A stretch of 64,000 nucleotides of DNA from Desulfobulbaceae bacterium DB1 (GCA_001914235.1 MQUF01000025.1:33293-97292), one strand, 5' to 3'. Numbered from the stretch's first letter, positions 16,768 through 25,149 are shown. Numbers and translations are program-made. Notes: generated by a model not told the origin, from the letters alone.

Positions 16768-16821
16768 TTGACAGTCTGATTTTTTCGGTATACATAAAGT
16801 TATATTAACTGTAACCTTATG
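16768..16821 (+). promoter_or_regulatory. abiE promoter with inverted-repeat operator
   Basis: TTGACA (16768-16773) with a -10-like TACATA 17 bp on (16791-16796; TATACA at 16789 is an alternative). Overlapping the -10 is an inverted repeat CATAAAGTTA (16793-16802) / TAACCTTATG (16812-16821) with 9 of 10 arm positions matching. AbiEi antitoxins are known to repress their own promoters by binding inverted repeats, and this is the obvious candidate site. Confidence 0.55.
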
Positions 16822-16837
16822 TGGACCGTGGTGGCCT

Positions 16838-17386
16838 ATGCAGCCGATTAAGCAACTGGCAAAGATTCTTGCTGAACTTGCGGATGATGAACATTACCTC
16901 TTTTCCCTTGCCGACCTGAAGGGTGCAATGCCCGAACAGAGTCAGGGTGGATTCAAAGCGCTGGTATCCAGAGGGGTAAGGGATGGTTTGCTTAAGCGTA
17001 TCTGCCGCGGGGTGTACCTGTATCCGTCGGTTGATTATGCCGGTGGATTGGTGCTTTTTCACGCGGCTGCGAGATTGCGGGCCGATGCGTTTAATTATAT
17101 CAGCCTTGAGACGGCGCTCAGCGATGCCGGAGTGATTTCTCAGATTCCTATGAACTGGATCACCTTGATGTCTTCCGGTCGCAGTCACATTGTAAATTGT
17201 GGTGAATTCGGTCGGATTGAGTTTGTTCACACCAAGAAGCAGCCGGAGAATTTGACGGATCACCTGATCTACGACTCACGTTGCCGTTTGTGGCGTGCAT
17301 CCGTTGCCCTGGCAATAAAGGATATGCAGGCTACCAAGCGGAGTACCGATTTAATCGATTGGAATGCAGCCAATGAACTTGTTTGA
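16838..17386 (+). CDS. abiEi: AbiEi family antitoxin / transcriptional repressor
   Basis: A 182-residue AbiEi-type protein: an N-terminal winged helix (about residues 1-75, with FSLADLKGAMPEQSQGGFKA and a GVYLYPS turn) followed by the antitoxin domain. In AbiE systems it both represses the operon and neutralises the nucleotidyltransferase toxin without forming a stable complex (type IV). It overlaps the toxin gene by 23 bp, which couples their translation. An inverted repeat covers the promoter -10 region. The pair probably serves in phage defence or element maintenance. Confidence 0.88.
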   Translation: MQPIKQLAKILAELADDEHYLFSLADLKGAMPEQSQGGFKALVSRGVRDGLLKRICRGVYLYPSVDYAGGLVLFHAAARLRADAFNYISLETALSDAGVISQIPMNWITLMSSGRSHIVNCGEFGRIEFVHTKKQPENLTDHLIYDSRCRLWRASVALAIKDMQATKRSTDLIDWNAANELV

Positions 17387-18269
17387 TCAACTTGTCCTTC
17401 AGGCAACGAAAAATAAGGCTGAGCTTGCGCCGCTGCGTGCGGTGGTGGAGAAAGAACTTCTCCACCACGATATCATTCGCGAAATGAGTGCAGCCGGGCT
17501 TCTCGACACCCTGACCTTTATCGGCGGGACTTGCCTGCGGGCCTGTTATGGCTCTCATCGGTTGAGTGAGGACTTAGATTTTACAGGGGGAAAGCACTTC
17601 AACCGTGCGACGCTGAGCGATTTGGCTGCTGTTCTTGTTGACAGCCTGGAAGCGAAATATGGCTTGCAGGTTACGGTGGGTGAACCGAAGAAAGAGACGG
17701 GGAACGTTGATACCTGGAAGATGAGCGTTATCACCAGGCCGGAACAAAAGTCGCTGCCTTCCCAACGAATAAATATCGATATTTGTACCCTGCCCAGCCA
17801 TGATCGGCGGCCGATGATGTTGCGCAACCATTATGGCGTCGAAATGGGGACCTCCAGCCTGATCATCCAGGCGCAAAGCCGTGAAGAAATCCTGGCTGAT
17901 AAACTTGTTGCCCTGGCCTTACGGGCAAACCGGCTGAAGAATCGTGATCTTTGGGATATTGTCTGGCTTAAGCAGCAAGGTGTTGATCTGCCGCTTGATT
18001 TGATCCCGAAAAAGATTCTGGATCGTCATCGGAGTACGGCGGAATTTCTGGATTTGCTCAATGAACGGAAGACTCGATTACAGCTGGATGCAGGGTTACG
18101 TCATGATTTTATTCAAGAAATGAGACGATTCCTGCCTGTGCGCATCGTGACGGAAACGATTGAGAATGAAGCGTTCTGGTCGTATCTGACCAGCATTGTC
18201 TGCGCGGAATGTGAACAGGTGGCGCAGTCACTCGGGAACGTTTCTGAACCGCCCAGGTTTAAGATGTAA
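17364..18269 (+). CDS. abiEii: AbiEii/AbiGii family nucleotidyltransferase toxin
   Basis: A 301-residue nucleotidyltransferase-like toxin. The active motif is seen as FIGGTCLRACYG followed by LSEDLDFTGG (Asp-x-Asp metal pair), and the downstream ILADKLVALALR helix and RNRLKNRDLWDI segment are typical of AbiEii. The family transfers nucleotides to target RNA (tRNA acceptor ends in studied members) and stops growth. The gene is complete and overlaps its antitoxin gene, so this pair looks functional. A second pair right after it is decayed. Confidence 0.9.
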   Translation: MQPMNLFDQLVLQATKNKAELAPLRAVVEKELLHHDIIREMSAAGLLDTLTFIGGTCLRACYGSHRLSEDLDFTGGKHFNRATLSDLAAVLVDSLEAKYGLQVTVGEPKKETGNVDTWKMSVITRPEQKSLPSQRINIDICTLPSHDRRPMMLRNHYGVEMGTSSLIIQAQSREEILADKLVALALRANRLKNRDLWDIVWLKQQGVDLPLDLIPKKILDRHRSTAEFLDLLNERKTRLQLDAGLRHDFIQEMRRFLPVRIVTETIENEAFWSYLTSIVCAECEQVAQSLGNVSEPPRFKM

Positions 18270-18295
18270 GTAAGGAATGGGGGCGCCGGCAGTAT

Positions 18296-18315
18296 GGGGT
18301 CAGGCTTCCAAGTTG
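18296..18315 (+). repeat. Solo REP-like repeat of the RAYT family
   Basis: Identical 20-bp copy of the repeat that frames the RAYT gene at 15681 and 16676. It lies 27 bp after the abiEii stop codon and is a candidate site of RAYT-mediated repeat spread. Confidence 0.75.
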
Positions 18316-18496
18316 TTAAGTCGCAACCCCGGGGTTTGATCTTGAATTATCAGTTTTTGGAATACCCCGTGGAGCTACTGGGAACTGGCCGCCCGCTATG
18401 TCGAGGCCTTTGCCGGGCTGGCCACATCTACTGCTTGAAAATGAATATATAATCGGTTATTTTCCGTTTAATTATGCATTTTTTGAGAGAAACGGA

Positions 18497-19115
18497 ATGG
18501 AAAAACTGCTTCGTCATCTGGGTAATGTTCCTTTTGGTCACGAGGTTTTGTTGTCGGTGCTGGCGGGCTATCGCCGTCCCAACGACAAAATAGCCGACTG
18601 GCTGGCCAAGGGGGTGCTGTTGCCTTTATGTCTTGGGCCCGGAGGAGCGGGCAGAGCCGATACCGTTGCCTCTGGTGGCCAATATTCTGTATGGTCCTTC
18701 CTATGTGTCGCTGGAGTTTGCCTTGAGCCGATACGGCCTGATTCCCGAAGGGGTGTTCGATGTTACTTCGGTGACCTTGAAGCGCAGCCGGGTAATGACC
18801 ACGCGCCTGGGCCGATTCTCGTATACACATTTGCCGCCTCCGGCTTACGGGATTGGGGTGCGAATGGAGCAGGGAGAGGGCGGAGTATCGTATTTGCTGG
18901 CTTCGCCCGAGAAGGCACTGTGCGATCTGATCATGCTGACGCGTCGGCTGCCCCTTATGTCGGTATCCGGCATGCTGACTTGGCTGCTGGAGCATTTGCG
19001 GATGGATATGGAGATGCTGCGGGAGATGGATCGGCAGGTTGCTGGTGATTGTGCTGCCGCGGGATACAAGTCGCGGCATTTGCGGGTGCTGGCCAGGGCA
19101 TTGGAGACTTTATGA
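18497..19115 (+). pseudogene. Degenerate AbiEi-type antitoxin gene (frameshifted)
   Basis: The first part (from ATG 18497: MEKLLRHLGNVPFGHEVLL) and the second part (from about 18633: GPEERAEPIPLPLVANILYG through SRHLRVLARALETL) read in different frames and together make one antitoxin-like protein of about 205 residues. The frame is lost near 18625-18635. The second part has the YGPSYVSLEFALSRYGLIPE motif of AbiEi-like antitoxins. It is followed by a similarly damaged toxin gene overlapping at ATGA, so the original operon structure is still visible. It may produce a truncated product but is probably dead. Confidence 0.78.
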
Positions 19116-19477
19116 CCCCGACGGTGGTTGAGCAGATGCTTGAAACGTTACCGCCGCGATACCGATGCGGAGGTGACCCATGCCTTGCGCGAGGTGATGC
19201 AGCAAATCGCCCTTGCCGCCTGAACCGTGGGGGGGTTGCCAAAGCCGCTTTTTATGGCGGCACCTGTCTGCGTATATTTTATGGTCTTCCCAGGTTTTCG
19301 GAGGGTCTGGACTTTTCTTTGCTGGCGGCGAATCGGGAATTCACTTTCGAGCCGTATTTCAAGGCGTTGCGCGAAGAGTTCGCGGCCTTTGGTTTTGAGG
19401 TGGATATTGTGGAAAAGTCAAAGTCCGCGACTTCCGATATTGCCTCGGCATTCCTGAAAAAGAGTTCCAGTTGCTGA
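19112..19477 (+). pseudogene. Degenerate, truncated AbiEii-type toxin gene
   Basis: Starts with MTPTVVEQMLE, overlapping the antitoxin remnant. Two compensating single-base changes (after about 19146 and at about 19211) put residues about 12-33 out of frame; in the right frame this reads RYRRDTDAEVTHALREVMQQ. The nucleotidyltransferase core then resumes: FYGGTCLRIFYGLPRFSEGLDFSL, where the usual SEDLDF is changed to SEGLDF, so one motif residue is also altered. The gene stops after about 120 residues (KKSSSC), less than half the normal length. The toxin is therefore not expected to work. Confidence 0.78.
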
Positions 19478-19569
19478 ATTAATTCATTATTATCATGAAT
19501 AGAAGGTCGCAAGGTGCAAAATGAATGGGGGAGGCAAGATGGGAAAAGCAAGAGGTGAGGAAAGGATAT

Positions 19570-19710
19570 CGTCATTGCGAGTGGTTCGCGGCAATCTACC
19601 CCCATCCGTCATTGCGAGTGGAGCGAAGCAATCCAGGTAATAGTGGCGGCTCCTGAGTCAAAACCTCTGGACTGCCGCGTCGCTCCGCTCCTTGCAGTGA
19701 CGGGGGTGGG
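19570..19710. repeat. Dispersed GTCATTGCGAG-type repeat cluster
   Basis: Two left arms in tandem, GTCATTGCGAGTGGTTCGCG (19571) and GTCATTGCGAGTGGAGCGAA (19609), are followed by the complementary right arm CTGGACTGCCGCGTCGCTCC...GCAGTGACGGGGG (19677-19705). This is the same repeat family as at 11971 and 13784. The remaining sequence from 19478 to 19875 shows no gene. Confidence 0.65.
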
Positions 19711-19875
19711 GAGCAGGTCTTGAATTGTGTGTTTGGTTGTGTTGAGTCCAGGTAATGAGTTTTTCCTCAATCATACAAGGTTGGCTCTTGCGCGTGTCAG
19801 TTGAGCAGTTCTTTATCACTGGGCAGGTTTTGAACAGAATTCCGAAAAGACCAGGAGATCGGGCTAAGGTGAGAA

Positions 19876-20355
19876 GTGGAATCACAAGCGGTTGAACATA
19901 AAAAATCTTTTGGCAAGGAAGTCGTCATCTCCCTGGTTGCCTTTGCCAATACGGATGGCGGTAAGGTCATCGTTGGTATCGACGATCATGGTAATGTGTG
20001 CGGTGTTGATGTCGGTCAGGAGACATTACCCTGAGATTGTCCTCGTTGTAGATGAGGTTGGTGATTTTTTCAAGGTCGAGATGCGCTTGACTGAGCATGT
20101 TGCCCCCCCCGGTTGCCCGTCCCCCAGTTCCCCCCAGTTGCGCGCGTCTTGCTTGCTTGTGAAAAGATTGTCGGCAGAGAAGAACTGCAAAAAAGGCTTG
20201 GGATTAAGAATAAAAAACATTTTCTCGAATCGTACCTGAAGCCAGCTATAGAGAGTGGATTTCTTGAAATGACTATCCCCGATAAACCAAATAGCCTTTT
20301 ACAGCAATATCAGTTAACTGAAACGGGCAGACAATGGCTGAGGGATAAAGGGTAA
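19876..20355 (+). pseudogene. Remnant of a Schlafen/AlbA_2-type DNA-binding protein gene
   Basis: From GTG 19876 an AlbA_2 (Schlafen-like) N-terminus is readable: VESQAVEHKKSFGKEVV, then LVAFANTDGGKVIVGIDDHG, stopping after about 52 residues. A piece of C-terminal winged-helix sequence follows in another frame (ACEKIVGREELQKRLGIKN to LTETGRQWLRDKG, ending 20355). Full proteins of this kind have 350-500 residues, so most of the middle is deleted. The two ends show that one gene was collapsed by deletion and frameshift. Expressed function is unlikely. Confidence 0.65.
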
Positions 20356-20419
20356 ATGAAAGTGGGCTGGCCATCAGTGTGGATGAGGGACTGCGCCGAA
20401 CAGCGCAAGGGATTTTTGC

Positions 20420-20735
20420 ATGAAACGACTGTTTGATCTGATTCTGGCCGTTTGGGTGGCGCTTGTTCTGGGCCTGCCGATTGTGCTGGTGGCCTTGCTG
20501 GTCAAGCTGTCATCCAAAGGGCCGGTCCTTTATTGGTCCGACCGGGTGGGTCGCAATAATAGTATCTTCAGGATGCCGAAATTCCGCAGCATGCGGGTGG
20601 GTACCCCGGCGGTGGCCAACCCATCTGCTTGCTGATCCGGCGACGCACCTCACGCCTGTTGGTGGCTTTCTACGCAAGTCCAGCCTGGACGAGTTGCCCC
20701 AACTGTATGACCTGCACGACCCTGCAGGAAGTGAT
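20420..20735 (+). pseudogene. Truncated, frameshifted initiating sugar transferase
   Basis: MKRLFDLILAVWVALVLGLP starts a bacterial sugar transferase (PglC/WcaJ core), followed by GPVLYWSDRVGRNNSIF and MPKFRSMRV. The frame then shifts near 20620, and HLLADPATHLTPVGGFLRKS and SLDELPQLY continue in the next frame. After about 20710 the similarity ends, losing the GPRP segment and the rest. It is a dead paralogue of the PglC-like gene at 9526. The bases from 20736 to 20852 code for nothing recognised. Confidence 0.75.
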
Positions 20736-20852
20736 GACACGCTGCACCTGCATTTGATTCAACTTTTGGAAGACAAGATGAAAGTGAAGAGCTATGGTAG
20801 GCGTATCAGGCCGTTTTCAAATTTGAAAGAGTGTTCTTGAGGGGGAGTAGAC

Positions 20853-22787
20853 ATGCCGCAAACCTATCTGCGCAAACTTTTTTTTAATCGCTGGGCCGCG
20901 TTATTGCACGATCTGTTCTGGATTCCCTTGGCCCTTTTCTGTGCATACTGGATTCGTTTTAACTTTGAAAGTATTCCTTCGCGCTATTTTCCGGTATTTT
21001 ATCAAATCTTGCTGGTGATCTTTCCCCTCCAAGGTTTGTTTTTGTGGATATTTGGTCTCTATCGCGGGATGTGGCGTTTCGCCTCCCTGCCTGATTTGCT
21101 CCGTATCCTGAAAGCGGTTTTCAGCGGCACAGCGGTTCTTCTACTTGTTTTTTTTCAATTCAATCGTCTCGATGGGCTTCCTCGGACGGTTATTTTCCTT
21201 TACCCATTGTTGCTTGTTTGCGGGCTTGCCGGGCCTCGATTTTGTTATCGACTCATTAAAGATCGTCACAAGATTTTCAGCAAACAGGAGGGGAAGCGAA
21301 CGTTGATTGTTGGCGCGGGACAGGGCGGTGAATTGCTGGTACGTGATCTTCTGCGGCGGCCCGAGTATATGCCCGTTTGTTTGGTGGACGACAATCATGC
21401 CAAGCATGGCCGCGAGATTCACGGGGTTCGGGTCTATGGTTCGCTTGACGATATCGAGGACTTGGTTGGCAGCTACGATATCGAGCTTGTCCTCTTGGCC
21501 ATCCCTTCGGCAGGCCGCAAGGTGGTGCAGCGGGTTGCTTCGGTTTGTGCAAAAATTGGGGTTACCTGCCACACTCTGCCTTCCCTCCAAGATATGAATG
21601 GCCACCAGGAAACCACCAGTCAGTTGCGATCCCTTACATTGGAAGATTTACTGGGCAGGGATAGTGTGAAATTGGATCATCAGGCCATTTTGGGCTATCT
21701 CGGCGGCAAGACGGTTCTGGTGACAGGCGGCGGTGGCTCCATCGGTTCGGAGCTTTGCCGGCAGGTTGCCGGTCTTCATCCCTCCCGGCTTATTATTTTT
21801 GACCACAGCGAGTTTAATCTGTATGCCATCGATATTGAGCTGCACGCTTCATTCCCTGACCTGAAAATCATTAGTGTGCTGGGCGACATGAAAAATTACG
21901 ACAGGGTTGATTGGGTTTTCCGCAAGTTCTCCCCTGATGTTGTTTTTCATGCGGCTGCGTACAAGCATGTGCCCATGCTGGAGTTGAATCCGGCCGAAGG
22001 GGTGCGGAATAACGTCTTCGGCACCAAGATGGTGGCTGATGCCGCCGACCGGTATCATGTTGATCGTTTTGTTTTGGTGTCGACTGACAAGGCGGTCAAT
22101 CCGGCCAATGTCATGGGCACCACCAAGCGCATTGCCGAAATTTATTGCCAGAACCTTAATCTTCGCTCCCAGACAAAATTCGTCACCACCAGATTCGGCA
22201 ATGTGCTCGGTTCCGCCGGGTCTGTTGTTCCGCTTTTTGAAAAGCAGATAGCCCAGGGGGGGCCGGTTACCGTCACCCACCGAGAAATAAAGCGTTACTT
22301 CATGACCATTCCCGAGGCGGTGAGTTTGATTCTTCAGGCGGGATCAATGGGCAAGGGCGGTGAAATTTTTGTTCTTGAAATGGGAGAGCCGGTTTTTATC
22401 AAGGACCTTGCCGAGCAGATGATACGTTTGTCCGGTTTGGAGCCGGACCGGGATATCAAAATCGAATATATTGGCTTGCGGCCCGGTGAAAAGCTTTTTG
22501 AGGAGATCTTTCATGAAAGTGAAGATCTGCGGGGGACATCGCACCCGAAACTGCAACTGGCTCGCGCACGCCAGTGTGACTGGCAATGGTTGGCAACGGT
22601 CCTCGATGAGTTGAGCCGTGCCGCTACCAGCCGCAACGTGCCTGAATTAATCAGGCATCTCCGGGAAATCGTGCCCGAATACAACGGATTGCATGTCAGT
22701 GACAATGAAAAAAAGGCAACCGGGTCGGTTCCGCTTCGATTGCACAAGGCGGCAAGGGATTGCCGCCCTACGGGCCTGATGGGATAG
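20853..22787 (+). CDS. PglF/WbpM-like membrane UDP-GlcNAc 4,6-dehydratase
   Basis: A 644-residue nucleoside-diphosphate-sugar dehydratase. Four or five N-terminal membrane helices (about 12-130) precede a first Rossmann-like domain (LIVGAGQGGELLV, 151-163) and the catalytic SDR domain (TGGGGSIGSE, 291-300). In the active site STDKAVNPAN is followed by M421-G-T-T-K425, the Met-x3-Lys version characteristic of this group. It would make the UDP-4-keto-6-deoxy sugar used by the PglE-like aminotransferase. The last about 14 residues are encoded by a palindromic intergenic repeat, so the natural stop was probably lost. A GAGGGGGAG ribosome site precedes ATG 20853. Confidence 0.9.
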   Translation: MPQTYLRKLFFNRWAALLHDLFWIPLALFCAYWIRFNFESIPSRYFPVFYQILLVIFPLQGLFLWIFGLYRGMWRFASLPDLLRILKAVFSGTAVLLLVFFQFNRLDGLPRTVIFLYPLLLVCGLAGPRFCYRLIKDRHKIFSKQEGKRTLIVGAGQGGELLVRDLLRRPEYMPVCLVDDNHAKHGREIHGVRVYGSLDDIEDLVGSYDIELVLLAIPSAGRKVVQRVASVCAKIGVTCHTLPSLQDMNGHQETTSQLRSLTLEDLLGRDSVKLDHQAILGYLGGKTVLVTGGGGSIGSELCRQVAGLHPSRLIIFDHSEFNLYAIDIELHASFPDLKIISVLGDMKNYDRVDWVFRKFSPDVVFHAAAYKHVPMLELNPAEGVRNNVFGTKMVADAADRYHVDRFVLVSTDKAVNPANVMGTTKRIAEIYCQNLNLRSQTKFVTTRFGNVLGSAGSVVPLFEKQIAQGGPVTVTHREIKRYFMTIPEAVSLILQAGSMGKGGEIFVLEMGEPVFIKDLAEQMIRLSGLEPDRDIKIEYIGLRPGEKLFEEIFHESEDLRGTSHPKLQLARARQCDWQWLATVLDELSRAATSRNVPELIRHLREIVPEYNGLHVSDNEKKATGSVPLRLHKAARDCRPTGLMG

Positions 22788-22865
22788 GGCACAAGGCGGC
22801 AAGGGATTGCCGCCCTACTCCCGGGAAGTGTGTCGGTAAAAGGCGGCAACGGATTGCCGCCCTAC
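22746..22865. repeat. Three palindromic GGCGGCAA-TTGCCGCC units at 47-bp spacing
   Basis: Three 26-bp units at 22746, 22793 and 22840, each a hairpin AAGGCGGCAA.GG.TTGCCGCCCTAC, separated by two unrelated 21-bp spacers, giving an exact 47-bp period. The first unit lies inside the 3' end of the dehydratase gene and codes for HKAARDCRPT. A divergent relative (GGCGGCAACCGTTTGCCGTCC) lies between fabF-like and ACP genes at 26414. Confidence 0.8.
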
Positions 22866-22884
22866 TGTCTGTTACAAGTCGAGC

Positions 22885-23031
22885 TTCTTGCAAAATGAAA
22901 AAAGGAAAATTTGTCCTCTTGGAGTCTCACGAGTTCGCTTACCGGACCGTAAGGGAGAAATTTTATAAAATCACATCATTTAAAGTTTCCTCTCTACGTT
23001 CGGAATGACAGATAGAGTCATTTTGCAAGAA
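22885..23031. repeat. 147-bp element with 14-bp terminal inverted repeats
   Basis: TTCTTGCAAAATGA at 22885-22898 and its exact reverse complement at 23018-23031 bound a non-coding 147-bp segment. It resembles a small MITE or intergenic repeat unit; no flanking duplication could be made out. With the three palindromes it fills the 310-bp gap before the next gene. Confidence 0.5.
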
Positions 23032-23097
23032 CTCATCTTAAGGAACAATCTGTTCTAAATTGACACCCATGGTTTTTGCGAGTATCGTGTAAATATC

Positions 23098-24336
23098 ATG
23101 GGTAAAAAACGCTATCTTTCCACAAAAATAAACCAACTGCTGGCCATGTTTCCGGTGGTGGCTCTTGTTGGTTCACGTCAATGCGGGAAATCCACGCTGG
23201 TAAAGCAGCTTCGCCCTTCCTGGAAATACTATGATCTTGAGAGCCCGGATGACTATCAGTTGATCAGCAGTGACCCGGTTACCTTTTTCGCTATGAATTC
23301 GGATGGGGTAATTATCGATGAAGCGCAACAATATCCGGAAGTTTTTAAAGTTCTCCGGGGGATAATTGATTCGGATCGAAAGAAAAAAGGCAGGTTTCTG
23401 CTTACAGGATCAAGTTCCCCTCATATTGTGAAGGGGATCACGGAAAGTCTCGCGGGCAGAATAGCAACAGTTGAAATGTGGCCATTCAAGCAGGGGGAGT
23501 TCCATGAAAAAGAACTCTCGGCGCTCTACCGGATGATGGCTGACGAGACAGTGCAGGCAAGAGATTTTCTGCATTTGCAACCTTTAGTGGGCATAGATCA
23601 GACAATGAACGTCTGGCTCAAGGGTGGTTTCCCTGAGCCACTTATTGAAAGTGATCACAATGAAGATTTTTATAAACAATGGGTAGAAAATTATATAACG
23701 GATTATCTCGGTAGAGATATCCGCGCTCTGTTTCCCAAATTGAATATTCATAATTTCAGGAGGTTTCTCACCCTGTTGGCACAATTTTCAGGGCACCAGT
23801 TAAATATGAGCGATATGGCTCGGGCCCTTGAGATAAGTGTTTCAACGATCAAGGACTATTTGGATATTATTCATCAGACATTTATATGGAGAAATTTGCA
23901 GCCTTATACCGGCAATCTCCTGAAAAAAGTGCAAAAGGCCAGAAAAGGGTTTTTCAGAGATCAGGGGTTATTGCATTATTTTCTGAAAATTAAAGATGTG
24001 AACCAGTTGCTGCTGCATCCGGTTGCCGGTTTTTCCTTTGAAAGCTTTGTTGTAGAAGAGATCATCCGCGGTCTGCAATCGACCATGGCGACTCAGCTTG
24101 AATTCAATTATTACAGAACCATTGATAAGTCTGAGGTTGATCTTGTTGTTGAAGGGGATTTTGGAATCGTGCCAATTGAGATCAAGCTTAATTCCATAGT
24201 AAAACGGAAATCGCTTCGTGGGCTGGAAAACTTAATCGATGACACGAAGGCGGGCTACGGAATTGTTATTAACACCGGCAGGCGAATAGAGTTTTTGACC
24301 GATAAAATTGTTCAAATACCGGTTCAGTACATATAA
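23098..24336 (+). CDS. AAA-type ATPase with DUF4143 C-terminal domain (second member)
   Basis: A 412-residue ATPase of the same broad AAA_14/DUF4143 class as the gene at 14338 but clearly divergent. Walker A is GSRQCGKST (about 25-33), Walker B is GVIIDEAQQYPE, and RFLLTGSSSPH follows as the sensor-1 segment. The middle part has a winged-helix-like SMSDMARALEISVSTIKDYL region (MSDMARALEISVSTIKDYL), and the end carries the nuclease-like SEVDLVVEGDFGIVPIEIKL. Biological role unknown; such genes move frequently. It converges with the membrane-protein gene to its right, 6 bp away. Confidence 0.85.
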   Translation: MGKKRYLSTKINQLLAMFPVVALVGSRQCGKSTLVKQLRPSWKYYDLESPDDYQLISSDPVTFFAMNSDGVIIDEAQQYPEVFKVLRGIIDSDRKKKGRFLLTGSSSPHIVKGITESLAGRIATVEMWPFKQGEFHEKELSALYRMMADETVQARDFLHLQPLVGIDQTMNVWLKGGFPEPLIESDHNEDFYKQWVENYITDYLGRDIRALFPKLNIHNFRRFLTLLAQFSGHQLNMSDMARALEISVSTIKDYLDIIHQTFIWRNLQPYTGNLLKKVQKARKGFFRDQGLLHYFLKIKDVNQLLLHPVAGFSFESFVVEEIIRGLQSTMATQLEFNYYRTIDKSEVDLVVEGDFGIVPIEIKLNSIVKRKSLRGLENLIDDTKAGYGIVINTGRRIEFLTDKIVQIPVQYI

Positions 24337-24342
24337 GATCCT

Positions 24343-24813
24343 CTATAATCTGACTTGTTCATTCCCCGGAAACATCTCTTTGAAAAGATACCCGGAAAGT
24401 CCGATCATCAAACCTAGAAGAAATAATTCCTGATTATGCCAGTTTTCCGGCTGAATCAGGGATAATATGGAAAGGATAAAGAGAAATTTGTAGCCGATGC
24501 GGTGAAACCGCAGTATCTCTCGCAATACGTAAATGTTAATGACGGGCACCACCAGGCTGAGGAGCAGAAATAGATCCAGGGCACCGAAGGAAAAAGCGGT
24601 GAGCAGTTTTTTGCTGGTGACGAAAAGCAGTATCACCGCAAGGACAAGGTTGATCACCTGAAATTTCTTGCGATCCCGGGGGAGAGAACTGTTGTTCAGG
24701 TGAAAAAGTGCTTTATGCGGTTCATCCCCATCCCGTAATGTGCGCCAGATTTCTTTTTTTTCTTTGCCTTGTTGCAGGAGTTTTTCTATTTCCTGTTCGA
24801 TTTTATCCGCCAT
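24343..24813 (-). CDS. Small membrane protein of unknown function
   Basis: A 156-residue protein I do not recognise. The first about 50 residues are charged (MADKIEQEIEKLLQQGKEKK) and probably cytoplasmic, with a helical, amphipathic look. Four hydrophobic segments follow, at about 52-68, 74-97, 105-120 and 127-143. It has no signal peptide and no catalytic motif that I can see. A reasonable ribosome site (AGGAATACCTG) precedes the start on the minus strand. It is monocistronic and lies between an accessory ATPase gene and the lipid cluster; no functional link can be argued. Confidence 0.7.
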   Translation of the reverse strand: MADKIEQEIEKLLQQGKEKKEIWRTLRDGDEPHKALFHLNNSSLPRDRKKFQVINLVLAVILLFVTSKKLLTAFSFGALDLFLLLSLVVPVINIYVLREILRFHRIGYKFLFILSILSLIQPENWHNQELFLLGLMIGLSGYLFKEMFPGNEQVRL

Positions 24814-24897
24814 CAGGTATTCCTTTATTTTCTTGGTCGACAGAGCCTGAAAAATTCGCTATAGTACAAAGTTCTTATTTTCAGTGATGAAGCAGCG

Positions 24898-25080
24898 TTG
24901 TCCGTTTTCCCTCACCCCAACCCTCTCCCGGAGGGAGAGGGAGATAACCCCACCCCGGCCATCATGCGGAGGGAGAGGGAGATGGCCTCACCCAGGCCGT
25001 CTTGCACGCAGGCAAAGATGATCCGCCCCGTTGTCTTGCAGGGGGAGGGGGTATCATCTGCTTTTTTTGTCATTGGACCG
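24898..25080. repeat. CTCTCCC/GGGAGAGG intergenic repeat upstream of the lipid cluster
   Basis: CCCTCTCCCGGAGGGAGAGG near 24923 is a perfect hairpin, and GGAGGGAGAGGGAGAT recurs at about 24937 and 24978 with a further GGGGGAGGGGG later. The 336-bp gap before the ketosynthase gene (24814-25149) must hold the cluster promoter, but no convincing -35/-10 pair stands out to me. Confidence 0.5.
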
Positions 25081-25149
25081 ACGGTCGAAAAAGAACAAAA
25101 CAGCGGGTTTTTGAAAAAGCAGGTCACTACTGAGTAAGTAAACATATAA

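Noticed and set aside
22746..22865. Possible small CRISPR array (three repeats, equal spacers)
   Set aside because: The 26-bp repeats are full palindromes, only three in number, spacers are 21 bp, one repeat is within a coding end and no cas gene is present. They fit REP-like elements.
24898..25137. Small gene (79 codons) before the lipid cluster
   Set aside because: It is a translation of the GGGAGAGG repeats and has no ribosome site or protein-like composition.
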